A stretch of 64,000 bases of DNA from Membranipora membranacea (taxonomy: Eukaryota > Bryozoa > Gymnolaemata > Cheilostomatida > Membraniporidae): positions 3,660,001-3,724,000 of the forward strand of contig OU612073.1 in the NCBI GenBank assembly GCA_914767715.1, read 5' to 3'. A program made the translations under genes and the position numbers. How positions within the stretch are numbered: the stretch's first letter is position 1; every line of letters starts with the position of its first letter. The notes under the pieces were generated by a model that was given only the letters and a program-made list of their open reading frames with translations, was not told the origin of the DNA and did not search any database. Positions 49,260-62,900 of this stretch are shown here, one piece after another.

Positions 49260-52178
49260 TCATTGACCATGGTCTAATAGTGGGTTATACCTGTGGTGGC
49301 TGGTAGATCTTCTGACACTCGAAGGTGGCATTGTCCTCTGAACTGGCGCAGATTTAAGGATGCCGGCATAAAACTTTAAATCCGAGAAATGATGAGAATA
49401 ATCATGTTCGATGTCTTTAAAGGCTTGACCCAGAAGTACTGCCTCGTAAAGTGATTGATTATCTCTTCTTCTTCCATGTAGGATGGCAACAGCCATTTTC
49501 TTTGTCTCGTCATCAAGTGGTACATAATAAAGAACACTTCCACTATCACCTGGTATCAGCGGGGCTCTGAGAATAATGTAATAATAATCATTAATGTATA
49601 ATTTGTATAATTAATTTATACTAGAAGATATCTCAGAGTTCGGTTAAACCTGCAAATCACTCAAGTAAAGGCAAATGTACATTCATGATTCAGCCCACTC
49701 TCGATCATTGCAGGACCTGACCTAGTTAAAGTCCTCAAACTCTGCCTAGGTTACTTGGAGAGGCATTCCATTATCAATCACAGTTGTTCGGGCTGTGGAT
49801 GATAATGGCTAACCACTACCACAACCCAGGCAGTATCTGAGCACTTAGACTTCATCTTACCCTGATATAACTTTGAAGGTGATTCTATGACCTAGCGCTT
49901 CTGTCGGGTCAAGGCTCCTCCTTCCCTCGACTAGCTTGCACTGCATATCCCGGATGTAGAACTTGCCCTTTAAATGTTGAATGTCAGCGATCTCATTGCT
50001 TTCTAGCTCTTCGATAGCAGTAATCCTTGATTCCGGGCTGGCTGATGCCACAAGTTGCTCTAGCGAGTCCATACAGTATGGCTCAACAGCAAGGACAGCA
50101 ATGTCATTAAAAAATGACTTGATTGAATGTGAATGAGTGCTCAGCTCGCTAAAGAATCGATATGACACGAATGACGGATGGCCCAGGTGAACCTCACTGT
50201 TCTTATTATCACAGCGTAGAGTGTAGTACTGTGCGTGCATTCTGCAGTTTATATTGTCTCTCACTTCCTTCAAGTTAGCCATCTGCTCCTGAACACCACC
50301 ATCGATCAATTTGTCAGTCTCGTCTTTTTTTATTAGGAGGTGACCCGATGTTACAGCAAAAAGGTATTTTCTGTCGCCTTTACTCTTAAGACGGCCTTGC
50401 ATGATGATTTCACAGGTGGCATTATCGGTCTGGTTCCATATGTTGCTGTGGCTGTTCTGAATTACTTTTCCGCTTAGCTGTTCGCATCCAACATCCGTTT
50501 CGGACAGGCGGAGGTTGAAGTTAGGGAAGTCAGTTTGTAAAACTTTCTCTATTTCAGTCTTGACATCCAATATTCGATCTCCACATACACTTAAGGTCTG
50601 AGGATTATCTTGGGAGGCTTCCCAAGTGAGATGCTGGACACTGTTCTCATCGCAGATGCTAAAATAGAGCAGTACAAACATTTGTTGAAAATGACAGAAA
50701 TGGAACAACTGAGTGATCCTGATAAACTTCAAATACCAGGGCTCAAAGAACATGAAATTCCATAAATCTGATTATTGCTGATTATTCAGATCATAAAGTT
50801 TCAATTCTGCTACTATATTAGGCCTGATTGTTGGCACATGTTCAAGAAAATTTATTGGGATTCCGTACCTCTTGAACAGTAAAGGTTATACTCACTCTGA
50901 GATGCGTTGAAGTAGTCTTAGGCGTGAAGCTTCATATTCCTCTTGATTGCCAGACATCTGAATGGATTGACTTCCAGTAATAGTTACTGTACTGACCATC
51001 GTATCTGATGCCTCACGTTTTTTCAACACAACCCCGGTAGCTGTGTTCAAAGCACTTGTGTGAGGCTGACTGGTTGAGGTTGTCTCTTTGCTCATGTTTA
51101 GTAGTGCTCTGTGTGCTGCAAATGTCTGAGTGTGAAACAGCCTGCGACGCTGATCATACAGATATGGGGCGTCATCTCTGGGTGGGAGAGGGCCACGTAC
51201 CTTCAAGGCCAACAGCTCTTGCATGGTAAGAGGCTGCAAAGGCTGCTTGAGAGCGAAAGGGCTGTAGAACGGAACGAGCGGTATCATTTTGGGGTAGGGA
51301 CCCAGGAGGGTATGAAAATATTCAGATGTTTCGGCATGAGCAGCTGCATCAAGTTTAATGATTGAAAGTTCTGATGTCTTTTTGTAAAGTATTAGAAGTA
51401 GGCTCAACACTTCCCACCTGATTTCTAGTACCGATGCCTCTATAGAGTCTCTCGCTCTGTCCAGATGCATTAAGCTCAATTGTTTGAACACGACCAGGTT
51501 CACAGCTAACACCTCCGCCACCCATTTCTTCTGATTACCAGGCAGCTCACTTGAATGGAAGTCAAATTTAGATAGGAACTGATCTATCCACCATCCCTCG
51601 ATACTGCTGATAGGTGATGTTTCTTCTCCCTTGAACTTGTTGTCCATTATTTGTGACTTTATGGTACATAGTTCGCTTTCAATGCTGTCCTTGACCGAAT
51701 ACCCTCCCGTTGGGAGTGATTGATCAGGAAGCAGAATTTTGAATTTCTCCCTATTGCATTCGAGCAAAAAGAAGCAGGCTAATACATTGAGATCAGATGT
51801 TAAACTGAGAAGTATCAGGATCGAATCATGCAGGTCAGCTGAGTCACTGTCCAAATTCTCCAAGAGATCAGCCAGTATTGATATGCAGTGCTGAATCTTA
51901 TCCGAATGATCAAGTGTATGTGGAGGTACCTGGCTACCGTCTAAAATATCCTTGAGACTCAGAAGCGGCAGTTCCAGTATATCCATTTGTCCGATCTGTT
52001 GATGAAACTCTTGTAGAGTTAAGAGTTGGTTTAGATCCCAACTAGAAGCTAGCTGCCATAGTCGTTTACTGTTTTTCCTTAGCCGGCTGAAGATGTTTTC
52101 AGCGTCGATATGATTTACAGTGACGCCTTTGCATGAAAAGCTCTGCTTGACTTTAGATCCCGGATGCTTTTCTGCCAT
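49260..52178 (-). CDS. Unrecognised protein with C-terminal trypsin-like serine protease domain
   Basis: Three exons on the minus strand join in phase to 795 residues: 52178-50896 (ATG), 50658-49861 and 49566-49260. The first 430 residues are helical, with no signal peptide or membrane segment and no domain I recognise. The second and third exons hold the three trypsin-fold signatures in order: AVTSGH (H534), FFNDIAVLAVE (D613) and PGDSGSVLYY (S702). Spacing fits a chymotrypsin-fold domain with some long insertions. Lacking a signal peptide, it is predicted to be intracellular. A possible N-terminal likeness to interferon-induced very large GTPase N-termini (an FFLLECN...KILLPDQ stretch) is faint. 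The 21 residues before the stop are low-complexity. Active-site identity is by motif only. Confidence 0.78.
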
Positions 52179-53176
52179 AATGGTTGATTATAACCAAATT
52201 TAAAGTTCGACTATGATCAGCATAAACCATTGACAGTAGAATTATCGCTAGCCAGCTTCACGTCAATGATTTGAGTAGAATGTCAAGGGTTAATCTTTGG
52301 GGATAAGTTTATCCTTTCAAATGCTGACTAGCTCCAACTTGAAAGAAATTCTTTTGAAATCCTGTTCAATAGACCAAGATCATAATTACGGCGCATTAAC
52401 GACCATAAATGATGTGATCAATGGGAAAAAAGTTTGCTGATTGATTAACCAAAAAACCAATGATTCAGTGACTAAATATTGAGTTGACATAATACTTGAG
52501 AACTATTGGTTGATTGATTTATTGTGCACTTCATATCACATGAACAAAACTTCATTTTTATCGTGTAAGATAAATACCAGTAGGCTAAAGATAATCTATA
52601 GTCACTGATAAAACTTTATAAATGAATGCTTCAGGTGATAAGATTTCAATGGACAAATAGTGTTTGATCAATTCCAACCCTATTACAGCGCATGATGATA
52701 ATGCAAACACGAAATTCACCACTGAGTGTTCCAAACTAGAAAGTTTCCTTTGGGAAGCTTGGAGTGGAAATGTGATAATAAATATTTATCATTGGCCCCA
52801 TGCATAGACTTAATTGCAACAACAAAAAATGGTATACATATTGCCTACTAGTATATAACTTTACATAAAAACCGGTGCACAAATCTGATAATGAGAACAC
52901 TGGCATTACTCTGTCATTTAGTGTTATGAAGGTCTCATGACGAGGCTGATGTACTATCCACAAATAACATGGTTATATGAATAATGCTAAAAAACATCAA
53001 AAATATTAATTAAATGAAAGCTAAAGGACCACTTGATGCTCCACATGGTCTTATATGCACATGGTGCTTGATCAGTGACTGAAGGGGGGAAATAGATAAA
53101 TAAACAAAATAATAAAATAGGTTCCAAGTTTTCCGTCATATGAATTGGATAAAGTTTTTAATTCTGATTTTTGTAG
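52179..53176. other. Divergent intergenic region, possible shared promoter
   Basis: The protease-like gene starts leftward at 52178 and the first visible anoctamin exon begins at 53177. The anoctamin start codon is not identified; it must lie in this kilobase or further left, or be carried by a very short exon. I see no distinctive core promoter motif. Confidence 0.45.
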
Positions 53177-53876
53177 TGGGAGTGACCGGTCTCTCCAGAG
53201 TATCAGTGTGGATGGTAACTTGGCTAACCTCCAATTTGGTAGCATGATCACCATACAAGTTGTTGACGTTCAGATCAAAGCGCTCAACTACATAGTGCCT
53301 GTTGTTAATATCCTGTTATGATGTAATATTCTGGATTTTCTTCTCTTCCTGACAGACTTTATTGTTGCATATGAGGAAAAAACAGAACTCAGAGCAGATT
53401 ATGCTGAGGAGAGAAAGAAATCTCTCGCCAGGAAGAAGTATTTGATGGGTCTGCTAAGAGCCGGTCTGGAGATGGAAAGGGTAATATTACAGCAGCTTTC
53501 CCCGAGGTTCAGTATTTGGTGGTGCCTGAGAAAATAATCAACGGTCACGTCAGCCACAACAGATTTTCAATTAAAACAAAGCAGCTTATCAATAGAGGGG
53601 GAACAAATCCGAATGCAGGCAAACTATAGATCTAGCTCCTTTCTTGCTCTTATCGGGAAGGTTGGGTCCCACTCTCCCTAATTTAATTCATCTCAGATAG
53701 CACCCTGACGATGCCTACTTCAGGAAAACTTGCCTTTTGGGAAAAATATTAAATCTGTTTGTGCATTACTGACTATGATGTTATTTACTCAATTACTCTT
53801 ACCCCTATTGACTTACATCATATACTCGTATAATCATAATCCTTGCTCAATTCCCATCCAGTTAGACCAAAACACA

Positions 53877-53935
<59 letters not shown>

Positions 53936-56900
53936 TTATTTTACAGGCTTTTCAGGTAACTTCAGGAACAGTTGTGAACTATATAAAACTGCACCTGCCC
54001 TTCACCATGCTGTGTGCTTACGCTGAGGATCTCAATTTTACTGTCCCGCTGCAGGTAAGACAACTACTTTGAACTTGCCATTATTTTTTCTTCAGAGAGG
54101 CCCTTCGTTATCGAAAATAGGCAGATCTTAGCAATCAAGGGAAATTTAAATCATTTTCAAATGATTATGGGAGCTCTTCAAGGAACCAAACTTGATCCCT
54201 GGTAAAGGCTTATCTATTTAAAAACTGTCATCCGTGTTGTAACATCACAAAGTATGCAGAGAACCTGACAGCGGAAGTACAATTGCAAACCCTGTTAGAG
54301 GAAGTAACTGTGGGGGCAGTCATGTACAGTATGCTAGTCAATGCCTCAAAGACACAGCTACTGTGCCTCAATCTCATATCATCTCATTCGCCCAAAGTCG
54401 CAATCTCAAGGCGCCCACCTCTTGCGAAATATATCAGTATTAAAATTGAGCACATTGAGCATTTCAACTCTCGCACAGCTAAAGCTGGTTTGTTTGTGTT
54501 ACTGCCAATTACTTTTTTAGTCAGGAGTGGTACAAAATATAAGGATACAGACTTTGAAGATTTGAAGTCCAGTCAATTCATTTTCCTAGCCAGCTCCTTG
54601 CAGAACAGGATAATAAATATCAGGGGTCCATAGTGTGTTTTGCACACCCTACTTGCAGTAAATGAACCCCCTCTGGTTGTTCGATATTAAGAGTAGCCAT
54701 GTTTCTGACGTGAATGGGTAAAAGGGACGTGATAAGTACTATCAGTCACAGTACCTGTACCCAAGAGAGGATAACTCTCTAAGCTTCAAAGATGTAGATG
54801 ATCGTATCTTCAGAGATACAAAAGTGCAGTTTAGCAGTAGCGACATCTCTCAACTCATTTTAGTTGACAATTTATGTATGGATAGATAAGTCTTGGCGCT
54901 CCTGGTTTCATGATTTATTAAATTTTATTTCAGGAGCTCGATGACTCAGGTAATGAACGCACCTCTTTGTTTTCATATTACTACTTTGGTTAAAGATCTG
55001 TATATTCAATGTTCTATATCATTAGATATAACCTTTAACTTTACATAGTATCACTGCATTCTATTACGGTTGCACCGGAAAGTATCAATTAAATCTCTAG
55101 CTGGGAGAAGTTCATGGTTTCTAATTCAAGTTTTATTGAAAGTTTGATTTAAAATTCATCAATCCTCTCATATCAGCTCTCCATGTCTGTTAGATTTGCC
55201 AAAAGAGAATAGAAGTCGGTGATTATGAGCGAGAGCCCCTGGGTACCTGGGTATACATGTGTTAGCAGTGGTTCCCAAATGGGGGGAATTTCCCCCCAAG
55301 GGAGGAATTTTCAATTTTCAGGGGGGGAATTTCTGATATGCCTCAAAATCCCCCAGCTGGCTGCATTTTCAGAAACTCGCAACTGTTGGTCTTTGCAAGG
55401 TATATTCATTCAGAGGAGTTCAAAGAGGAGTGTAGAACAAGATCTAACACACTATGATATATATGAAAACAAGTTGGGATGGAATAGGTGGGGAAGGGGG
55501 GGGGAATGGAGGTCATGGTGGTAAGGAAAGGGGGAAATCATCTAACCTAATTGGGAACCACTGTGTTAGACAGTCTCCACTCACGATTGTATAAATAAAG
55601 ATGTATAATAAAATATAGATAAATACAGTACAAATTATAATAATCATAATAGTAAGAAATATAATAACAAAATAAGTAGCTAAATAAAATTCCGGCAATA
55701 GGATCGATCGGCAATTTGTTTTTTGCATCTCAACTCAAGCTGAATTCACAGGAAAAATCATTTGGTGCCAAATATACAATATTTATTTTTTAATTTTTGC
55801 AGATGAGAGGCAGACCCAGTCATCTGGGTCACTGGAGAGGTTTTATAAATACCTATGTATTACTAACCCTCACGAGCAGACTGTGCCACATCAACCGACT
55901 AAATACTTTGTCTGTAAATTTAAAACTGACAAGCTTAGCAAGTATGTAATTGTTATGATATGGAGCTCTTTGATAGAAGGGTTCTGTCTATGTCACAGAA
56001 CTTGTCCCCGAGTCAAACATCTTTCTTTCCCTTTCACATAACATCAAACAGATGATATGAAAGGAAGTGTATTATATGGTTTGTTTGCTGGTCAACATTT
56101 CTGACTAACGCTGACCAAACTCAAGTTTCTAACTCATTGTAACATGTTTTCCCCTCCCAACCAAATGGCTAAGGGAAGCAAAAACCAAACACCCCTGCAC
56201 TGCTCACTATTGGCCCATATAGTCTAAGTGCTCAGACTGTACCATGATGTGATGCCACTAACTCATATCGCAGCCGTCTGAGGACTTAGACTTTGCAGAC
56301 ACTTGTAGAACTTCTTGCTACTTGAGCTGTGTCCTTGTCTTTGAAGATATTGTTTTTTTCTTATCATACATTCGCTCAAGGGCCCTCGACTTCACTAATG
56401 CTACTCCGTGCTCGTTATATATATAGTTTTCTATTTCATCCCCCATCATACAAATGTTCTCCATAATGTGCAAAAATAAACAAAACAATAATATCAAGGG
56501 AATAAAACTCAAATCAATGAAAACAAATGGTTTGACCATGCCAATTTAAATGTATGCTCGTTGAGTATAGACAGTTTTCTGAGCTCTGATTAAGGCCTCA
56601 ATTCAGAGTTGTCCTCTCTCCAGTTTGGTACTTTTAACCCACGCCGCATAAGAAAAACGTGCTGAAAAGAGGGTTATCTTGAAAACCACTTATAATAGGA
56701 TAACAATTATTTTTGATTCAGAATCTGCAACATTGAAAACTCATATGGACTTTTTAGTAATTGGATAGTCAATTATAGCATTTTCTGCCTGTTTTGCGGA
56801 CAATTTGGCAGAAATTTTTATGAGTTTCGTCACTAAAATTAAGATTTATCAACATTCAAGCCTCCAATGATTTGGAAACCCTGTCTCTCAGGGTTTTCAA

Positions 56901-59900
56901 TGGTGCAGACTCTGAATCAAAAATCATTTTTATCCTATCATAAGCGGTTTTCAAGATAACCCTCTTTCAGCAGGTTTTTCCTATGCGGTGTGGGTTAAAA
57001 GTACCAAACTGGAGAGAGGACAACTCTGAATCGAGGCATAAATAAGAGCTCAGAAAACTGTCTATTGAAAACCGATAACTCGCAAAGTAGACCACATTTT
57101 TTGCTGATGTCGTAGTTTTTATGGAGGGACACTTGATACAAAAGAGTCGTCATTCTTCACACCTAAGCAGAGATCGGTGGCTGTGAGTCAGATACTGAGA
57201 ACGACATCGTTCGGAAAGAGAAGTAAAGGAGAGGTCGGTATAGAACAGCTACTCGAGGACGCCATATTTACCGCAGCGTACCCATTACATGATGTGAGTA
57301 TATCTGATTCAGTGTATTGTAGTGCATTGAATTGTAATATATTGTAATGTGTTGTATTGTAATGTATTGTACTGTATTGTAGTACTGCATTGTACTGTTT
57401 GTACTGTATTGTACTGTATTGTAATGTATCGTAATTGTTCTCTCGTTTAATTGATTTCACCTCAACTGCCTTCATGCATACATACTGATCACCAGTACTA
57501 TAGCTTCGATGCTCAAGCTACTTCCGCCATTACCCCAATGATATTTAGATTTAGAGATTTAGTTTAATACATAAGACTAGCATGGCCTAACAGGAAACAG
57601 AAAGAGAACAGAAGCGTTGTACCCATAAACCTCGGTAGGGGAAATGCATCACATTTGGGTAGCTAATCAACAAACATAATTAGTTAGTCTGATATGGGTA
57701 AAGCTTTCTGCTTTTAACGAGCTTATTTTATCTTCCTCAGAGTGAGAAAGAAGTACAGAAAGGTCCGGATGGTAAAGAGATCTTACCTCCTGTAGACGAG
57801 AACCATCCCAATGATGTAGAGATGAGACAGATACTCTACACATACTGGGCTAACTACTACAAGTGGGCCAAATACCAACCCCTGCAGCATGTGCGAGCTT
57901 ACTTCGGGGAGAAGATTGGTGTGTACTTTGTTTGGCTAGGTGAGTGCATCTGTACGTAAAGCTTTGATTGGCTAGGTGAGCAAAACTCATTTCTGATTTT
58001 ACACTGACAAGCTATTTTACACTTTATGTGTTTGCTGTATAGATACATTCCTCTTCTCGAAAAGAAGTATCCCACCGTATCTGGGACCTCATACAAGCTA
58101 GCAGAGCTTAATGAGCTTAAAAAATGGGGTGGGTATCAAAGACATCAGTGCATTATGAAGAAATAAGTATGATTAAATTATGTCTCTCATTTTTTAGGAT
58201 TTTACACCACATTCCTGATGCCTGCTGCCATAGTTGGAGTAGCTGTCTTTCTATATGGTATAATCACCATGGATAAATACCAAGCCGCGTAAGTCATGAT
58301 GGATAGATGAGTCTGTAAGTTTGGGATGATGACTTACGAGCTATTAAATAAAAAAGATCTTGTGAGCGCTAAAAGAAAATCTCCTTGGAAATCGCTTGCA
58401 TGTCTTGAGCCTTTGCAATGATTAGTTTTTCTTTAAACATAGCTCTTACTTGATGTCAAAATGTACAACTAGAAACATGCCTCTCCTAAGAGCACAACCT
58501 GCTATCTCACCAAGGATCATCAATTGGGACTGCAAATTTGGATCTGAATGGCTGTCTCTCTCAACCCAATAGCCAGTCAGATAAGAGCCAACACGTTTGA
58601 TGCAATACGTTAATCACATCGTTTCTAGATTAATAATGAACTAATTTGTCTGCATATAGAGTTCTTAGCCGTCGTCGCTGCATGCTCACCAGTATAATGG
58701 TAGCAATCCTATTGTGGGTAAATTGGATCAAACTTAATCTGCATTTCTATGTTTGTGCAGGAGAGAAGTTTGTGACAGCGGTAAGACTCTGAGAATGTGT
58801 CCAGCTTGTGATCAGTGTCAGACTTACTTCCTGTCTGATTTCTGCTGGTTTGTCAAAATAGGATATCTGTTTGATCACCCCGGCACAGTACTGTATGCTG
58901 TATTCATGTCCTTCTGGGGTGAGTAGTTAGTCGAGGTGCTCAAACTCTGCCCCTGTGCCTGGAGAGAGGGTCCGTGTTTTACAACAGCCCACTCAGGCAA
59001 ATCATGTCATTTCGATGTGATTGATAATTATTATGAAACAAAAAACAAAACAACTGGTTGACCTCATAAGACTTCAAAAATAGAGAGTTACTGTCTCTTT
59101 ATGTGATTGATTAACAGATATTATATATTACTGGCTGATTTATATTTTCTTTGAACCTGCCAAGACAACTCCGATTGTGCGAACGAAATTGAATGGACAT
59201 GGCAGTGATAAGTCTTCAGCTATCAAAAATTGTATCCTTGAGGGTCTTTCGATTTGAAAGAGCGATGCTTTACTAAAGCAGATGATCACTATCACTACAC
59301 CATTTTCTCGCTCACTTCTTCATTCAACTAGACACCTTCGTTCCAAAATCGCTAACTTAGAATGTATATAGTTCCATCACTGAGTGGGCGATCAGATTGC
59401 GATTTTGGCTGTTTTTAATTGAAAGACCCCCTGTTTAACAAGCTTAAATCACGTCACTTACTCCCAGTTACTTACTTTCGAGCTTAAATCACTGACGGCA
59501 TATATATATCAAATCAAGCTGTGCTAAAATAGGTCAATTCGATTTTATCTTACCAACCCACCAACAAGCCTTGTAGGAATAAGCATATGAATTTAGTCAG
59601 CTTAGTAGAGTACTCTCAGTTAGATTGTATTGCATAGTTAGAACCTTTCACCGATTCTCTCTATTTACAGCGGTACTTTTCCTCCAGTTTTGGCTGAGAC
59701 AGGCAGCTAGGACAGCATTTGACTGGGATTGTTATGATTACAACGAGACGGATGAGCGACCGCGGCCCGAGTATATGAACCTCGCACCCCTGAGAGCGGC
59801 TAACCCAATCACAGGACAGTTAGAGCCGTATTTTCCTGAAGCACTGAGACGACATCGCATCATAGGCAGCATCGTCTTCATTCTAGTTATGGTGATTATT

Positions 59901-62900
59901 TCTTGTTGACTCGTCTACTCAGTGGGCTTTTTGAAAATCGCCTAACCTTATCATTATAAGCAGTTTATCTTTTAACGATGGGTTGGTTAGGCCTTAGAAT
60001 AAAACTGCATTTTATCTTATAAAGAATTCTGCATCAGGGCACGTAGCTGCTACTCCAATGATGATAAAACTTGTGAAGTTATTCCATTTTCCTAAACTAA
60101 TAGCCACTCACGGTTCAGTTTTAAACCTTGAGTTTTCAGCCTTGCAACTTTTTTTGGTGTGTGACAAGGACAAATCACAAATTATTTTAAGTTACCTGCG
60201 AAAAATTAAAATGAGTTTATTGGCCACATAAAAAGTTCAAAAATTAAAACAGAGATTTCAACAGGTTTTCTTTGTCAATCTGGAAAATTAACGATAAGAA
60301 TGTTTGGAATGAAAAAAAAGCAAAAATTTCCTGCTGCAAATACATGCTTCTCTAGGTTAGATGGGAACTATAGCAGAAGGTAAAGTCGGGGGCAGGAGGA
60401 ATGGTTTTGGGGGCTCAGACTAGAGCTATATATAATATCTTACAGCGCACTGCTTGCAGATTGCCTCTGTGATAAGAGTCACTGCACAGTAGAGTCAGTG
60501 CCACAAATTTTGCCTATGAATGCCAACATTTTTTCCCAGTGTGGGTTGGGTGACTTTTCAGTTTGAGAACTCAAGCACATTTGAATTAGTTCAGTTGCTA
60601 CAGGCAAAGATCACCAACCTGAAATTATTGGTGCATATGCGCAAAGTGATCTCAGGGTATTGGGGGGAGACAAGACTAGGGCTAGAGATGATAACTTACC
60701 ATATTTAATTTCAGATGTCTATCGTGTTGATGTTCATCCTGGCCTGTATATTATACAAAGTACTGGTGTCGATGTACCTCCATCAGATTCGGTGGGAGGT
60801 GGAGAGCCTGAAACAGTACTCAGACGCTCTCACTATATTATCTGGTACTGTTCTCAATCTTATACTCATTATCATTATGGGCAGTATCTACGAACTGCTG
60901 GCTCTAAAACTCACTCACTGGGGTAAGTGTAGCCTGAGTGACCCAGGTGTTACCCAGAGAAGGGAGGGGCCCAGTACACCCGGAATAAATTAGCTTGAGT
61001 CCTGAGGCTGCATAAGTGTAGCCTGAGTGACCCAGGTGTTACCCAGAGAAGGAAGGGGCCCAGTACACCCGGAATAAATAAGCTTGAGTCCTGAGGCTGC
61101 ATAAATGTAGCCTGAGTGACCTTATACTGCACTATACTGCCTGGAATAAAACAGCTTGAGTTGTGAGGCTGCATTAGTTCTTTTATATGTTCTCATCTTG
61201 CATATATTGACAATGTTTTGAAAATGATAGTTTCAAAGAGCACACTAAGGGGATTGAACCTTATTAAGTTCTCGACTTTAAGTACTCATTTTTTGTCTCA
61301 GATATAGACAAACATTGATTTATATTTATTTAGGCAAAGCAAACAGATCTATCACCTTGTAAATAGTTTAAACTGATCGAAAAATGTAACATCATGAAAT
61401 CTAAATACATCAAAACAGTCTAAAAAATCATATGCAATTTTGTTACTTACCATCTTTAGATAGTCTAGGTATCTGTAGGTAGATTATCAGTAGCTTGTTC
61501 AGTTGAAATCTTTTTTTTTTATATACAGTTTATTGTTACTGATCAATGTACCAAGGTACCGCTAATGCACATGTTACAATAAGTGAAAAATGTTGAAAAA
61601 TAATGCGGTCAGTCAATGAGTGAAAAGGAAAAAATTGAATATCAGTAATCACAACTGTGATACAAACAGAGATTTTGAGCCGAGATTGGTGTTTGCTGAG
61701 ATTGTTGGCGTTCTTGACTTTGTAGAGATGCACAGAACACAGACAGAGTTTGAGAACTCCTACACAGTGAAGGTTTTCGTCTTCCAGTTTGTTAACTATT
61801 TCTCCTCTATATTCTACGTGGGATTCTTCAAAGGAAAGTTTATTGGTGTACCTGGTAACTACTACCGCATCATGGGACTCAGAAATGAAGAGGTAATGCC
61901 TGAGGGCTTTTATACCTCCATAATCTATCTTTCTTTTTAATTTTTTGTTGGCATTGTACGGACAACATTTCAATAAGAAATGATATAGTTGCCAACAAAG
62001 CATATAAAAAAATCCATGTTGGCCAGACCAAGGATTTGAGTCTCTAACTCCTTGGTCAGACTACATGACTACCAAGCTGTTAGCTGTCTGGTACAAAGAG
62101 ATAATTATCTTCAACCTCTGAGAGACACAGCCTTCACCTCATGGTAGCCTGTGATAACTAGCTACAACTAAGCTCATTATGCAGGGCATCAACTGACCAC
62201 CCCACACATAGGTACCTCTGATCTTCTGATTTGTACAAAGATAGGATAATTCCATGCCATGTTCTGAATTATTATATTGTATATTTCTTGCAGTGCACCA
62301 GTGGCGGATGTATGATAGAGTTAGCCCAGCAGCTTCTTATTATCATGGTTGGAAAACAAGTCTTCAATAATGTGACAGAGATTTTCTTACCGTGAGTCAA
62401 ATGACAATTGTGCAATGATTTTGACTAGACGATAAAAACATTTTTATTGATGTTCATGTTCACGTTCATGTTCACACTCAATGATTTGCAAGTGTATTCA
62501 GTTACAAGAAGGAAAGGTTATCTTCTCTCTAAACACGTCATGACAACTCCCACTTATCACTGTAGCTCTTGCTGACTGCTGAAAAGTTTTAAATGTAAAC
62601 TAGCTTCATCATGTTGAAACAGATCAAAACACATCCAGTTCTTTCGTGCTTAGGGCTGAAAAGTGCTTATGACTCGGTTTAGCTCAATGTATGACCAGAC
62701 CATGTTAAAAACGATACTTCACTTGACTAATTCAAGAAGAAAATATGAAAGGACATTAAGATTGAACGCCATTTTTGTACTACAGAAAGGTTTTAACATG
62801 GTGGCAGACTCGCTCACTGGGGAATTCTAAAACTCAGGAGGGTGAGCTACTACAGAGATGGGAGTCAGATTACCTTTTACTGCCCTATACTGGCCTGTTT

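Noticed and set aside
57188-57475. Minus-strand frame with repeated Tyr-Asn-Thr residues
   Set aside because: It is translation of the TGTAT-type repeat plus the antisense of an anoctamin exon.
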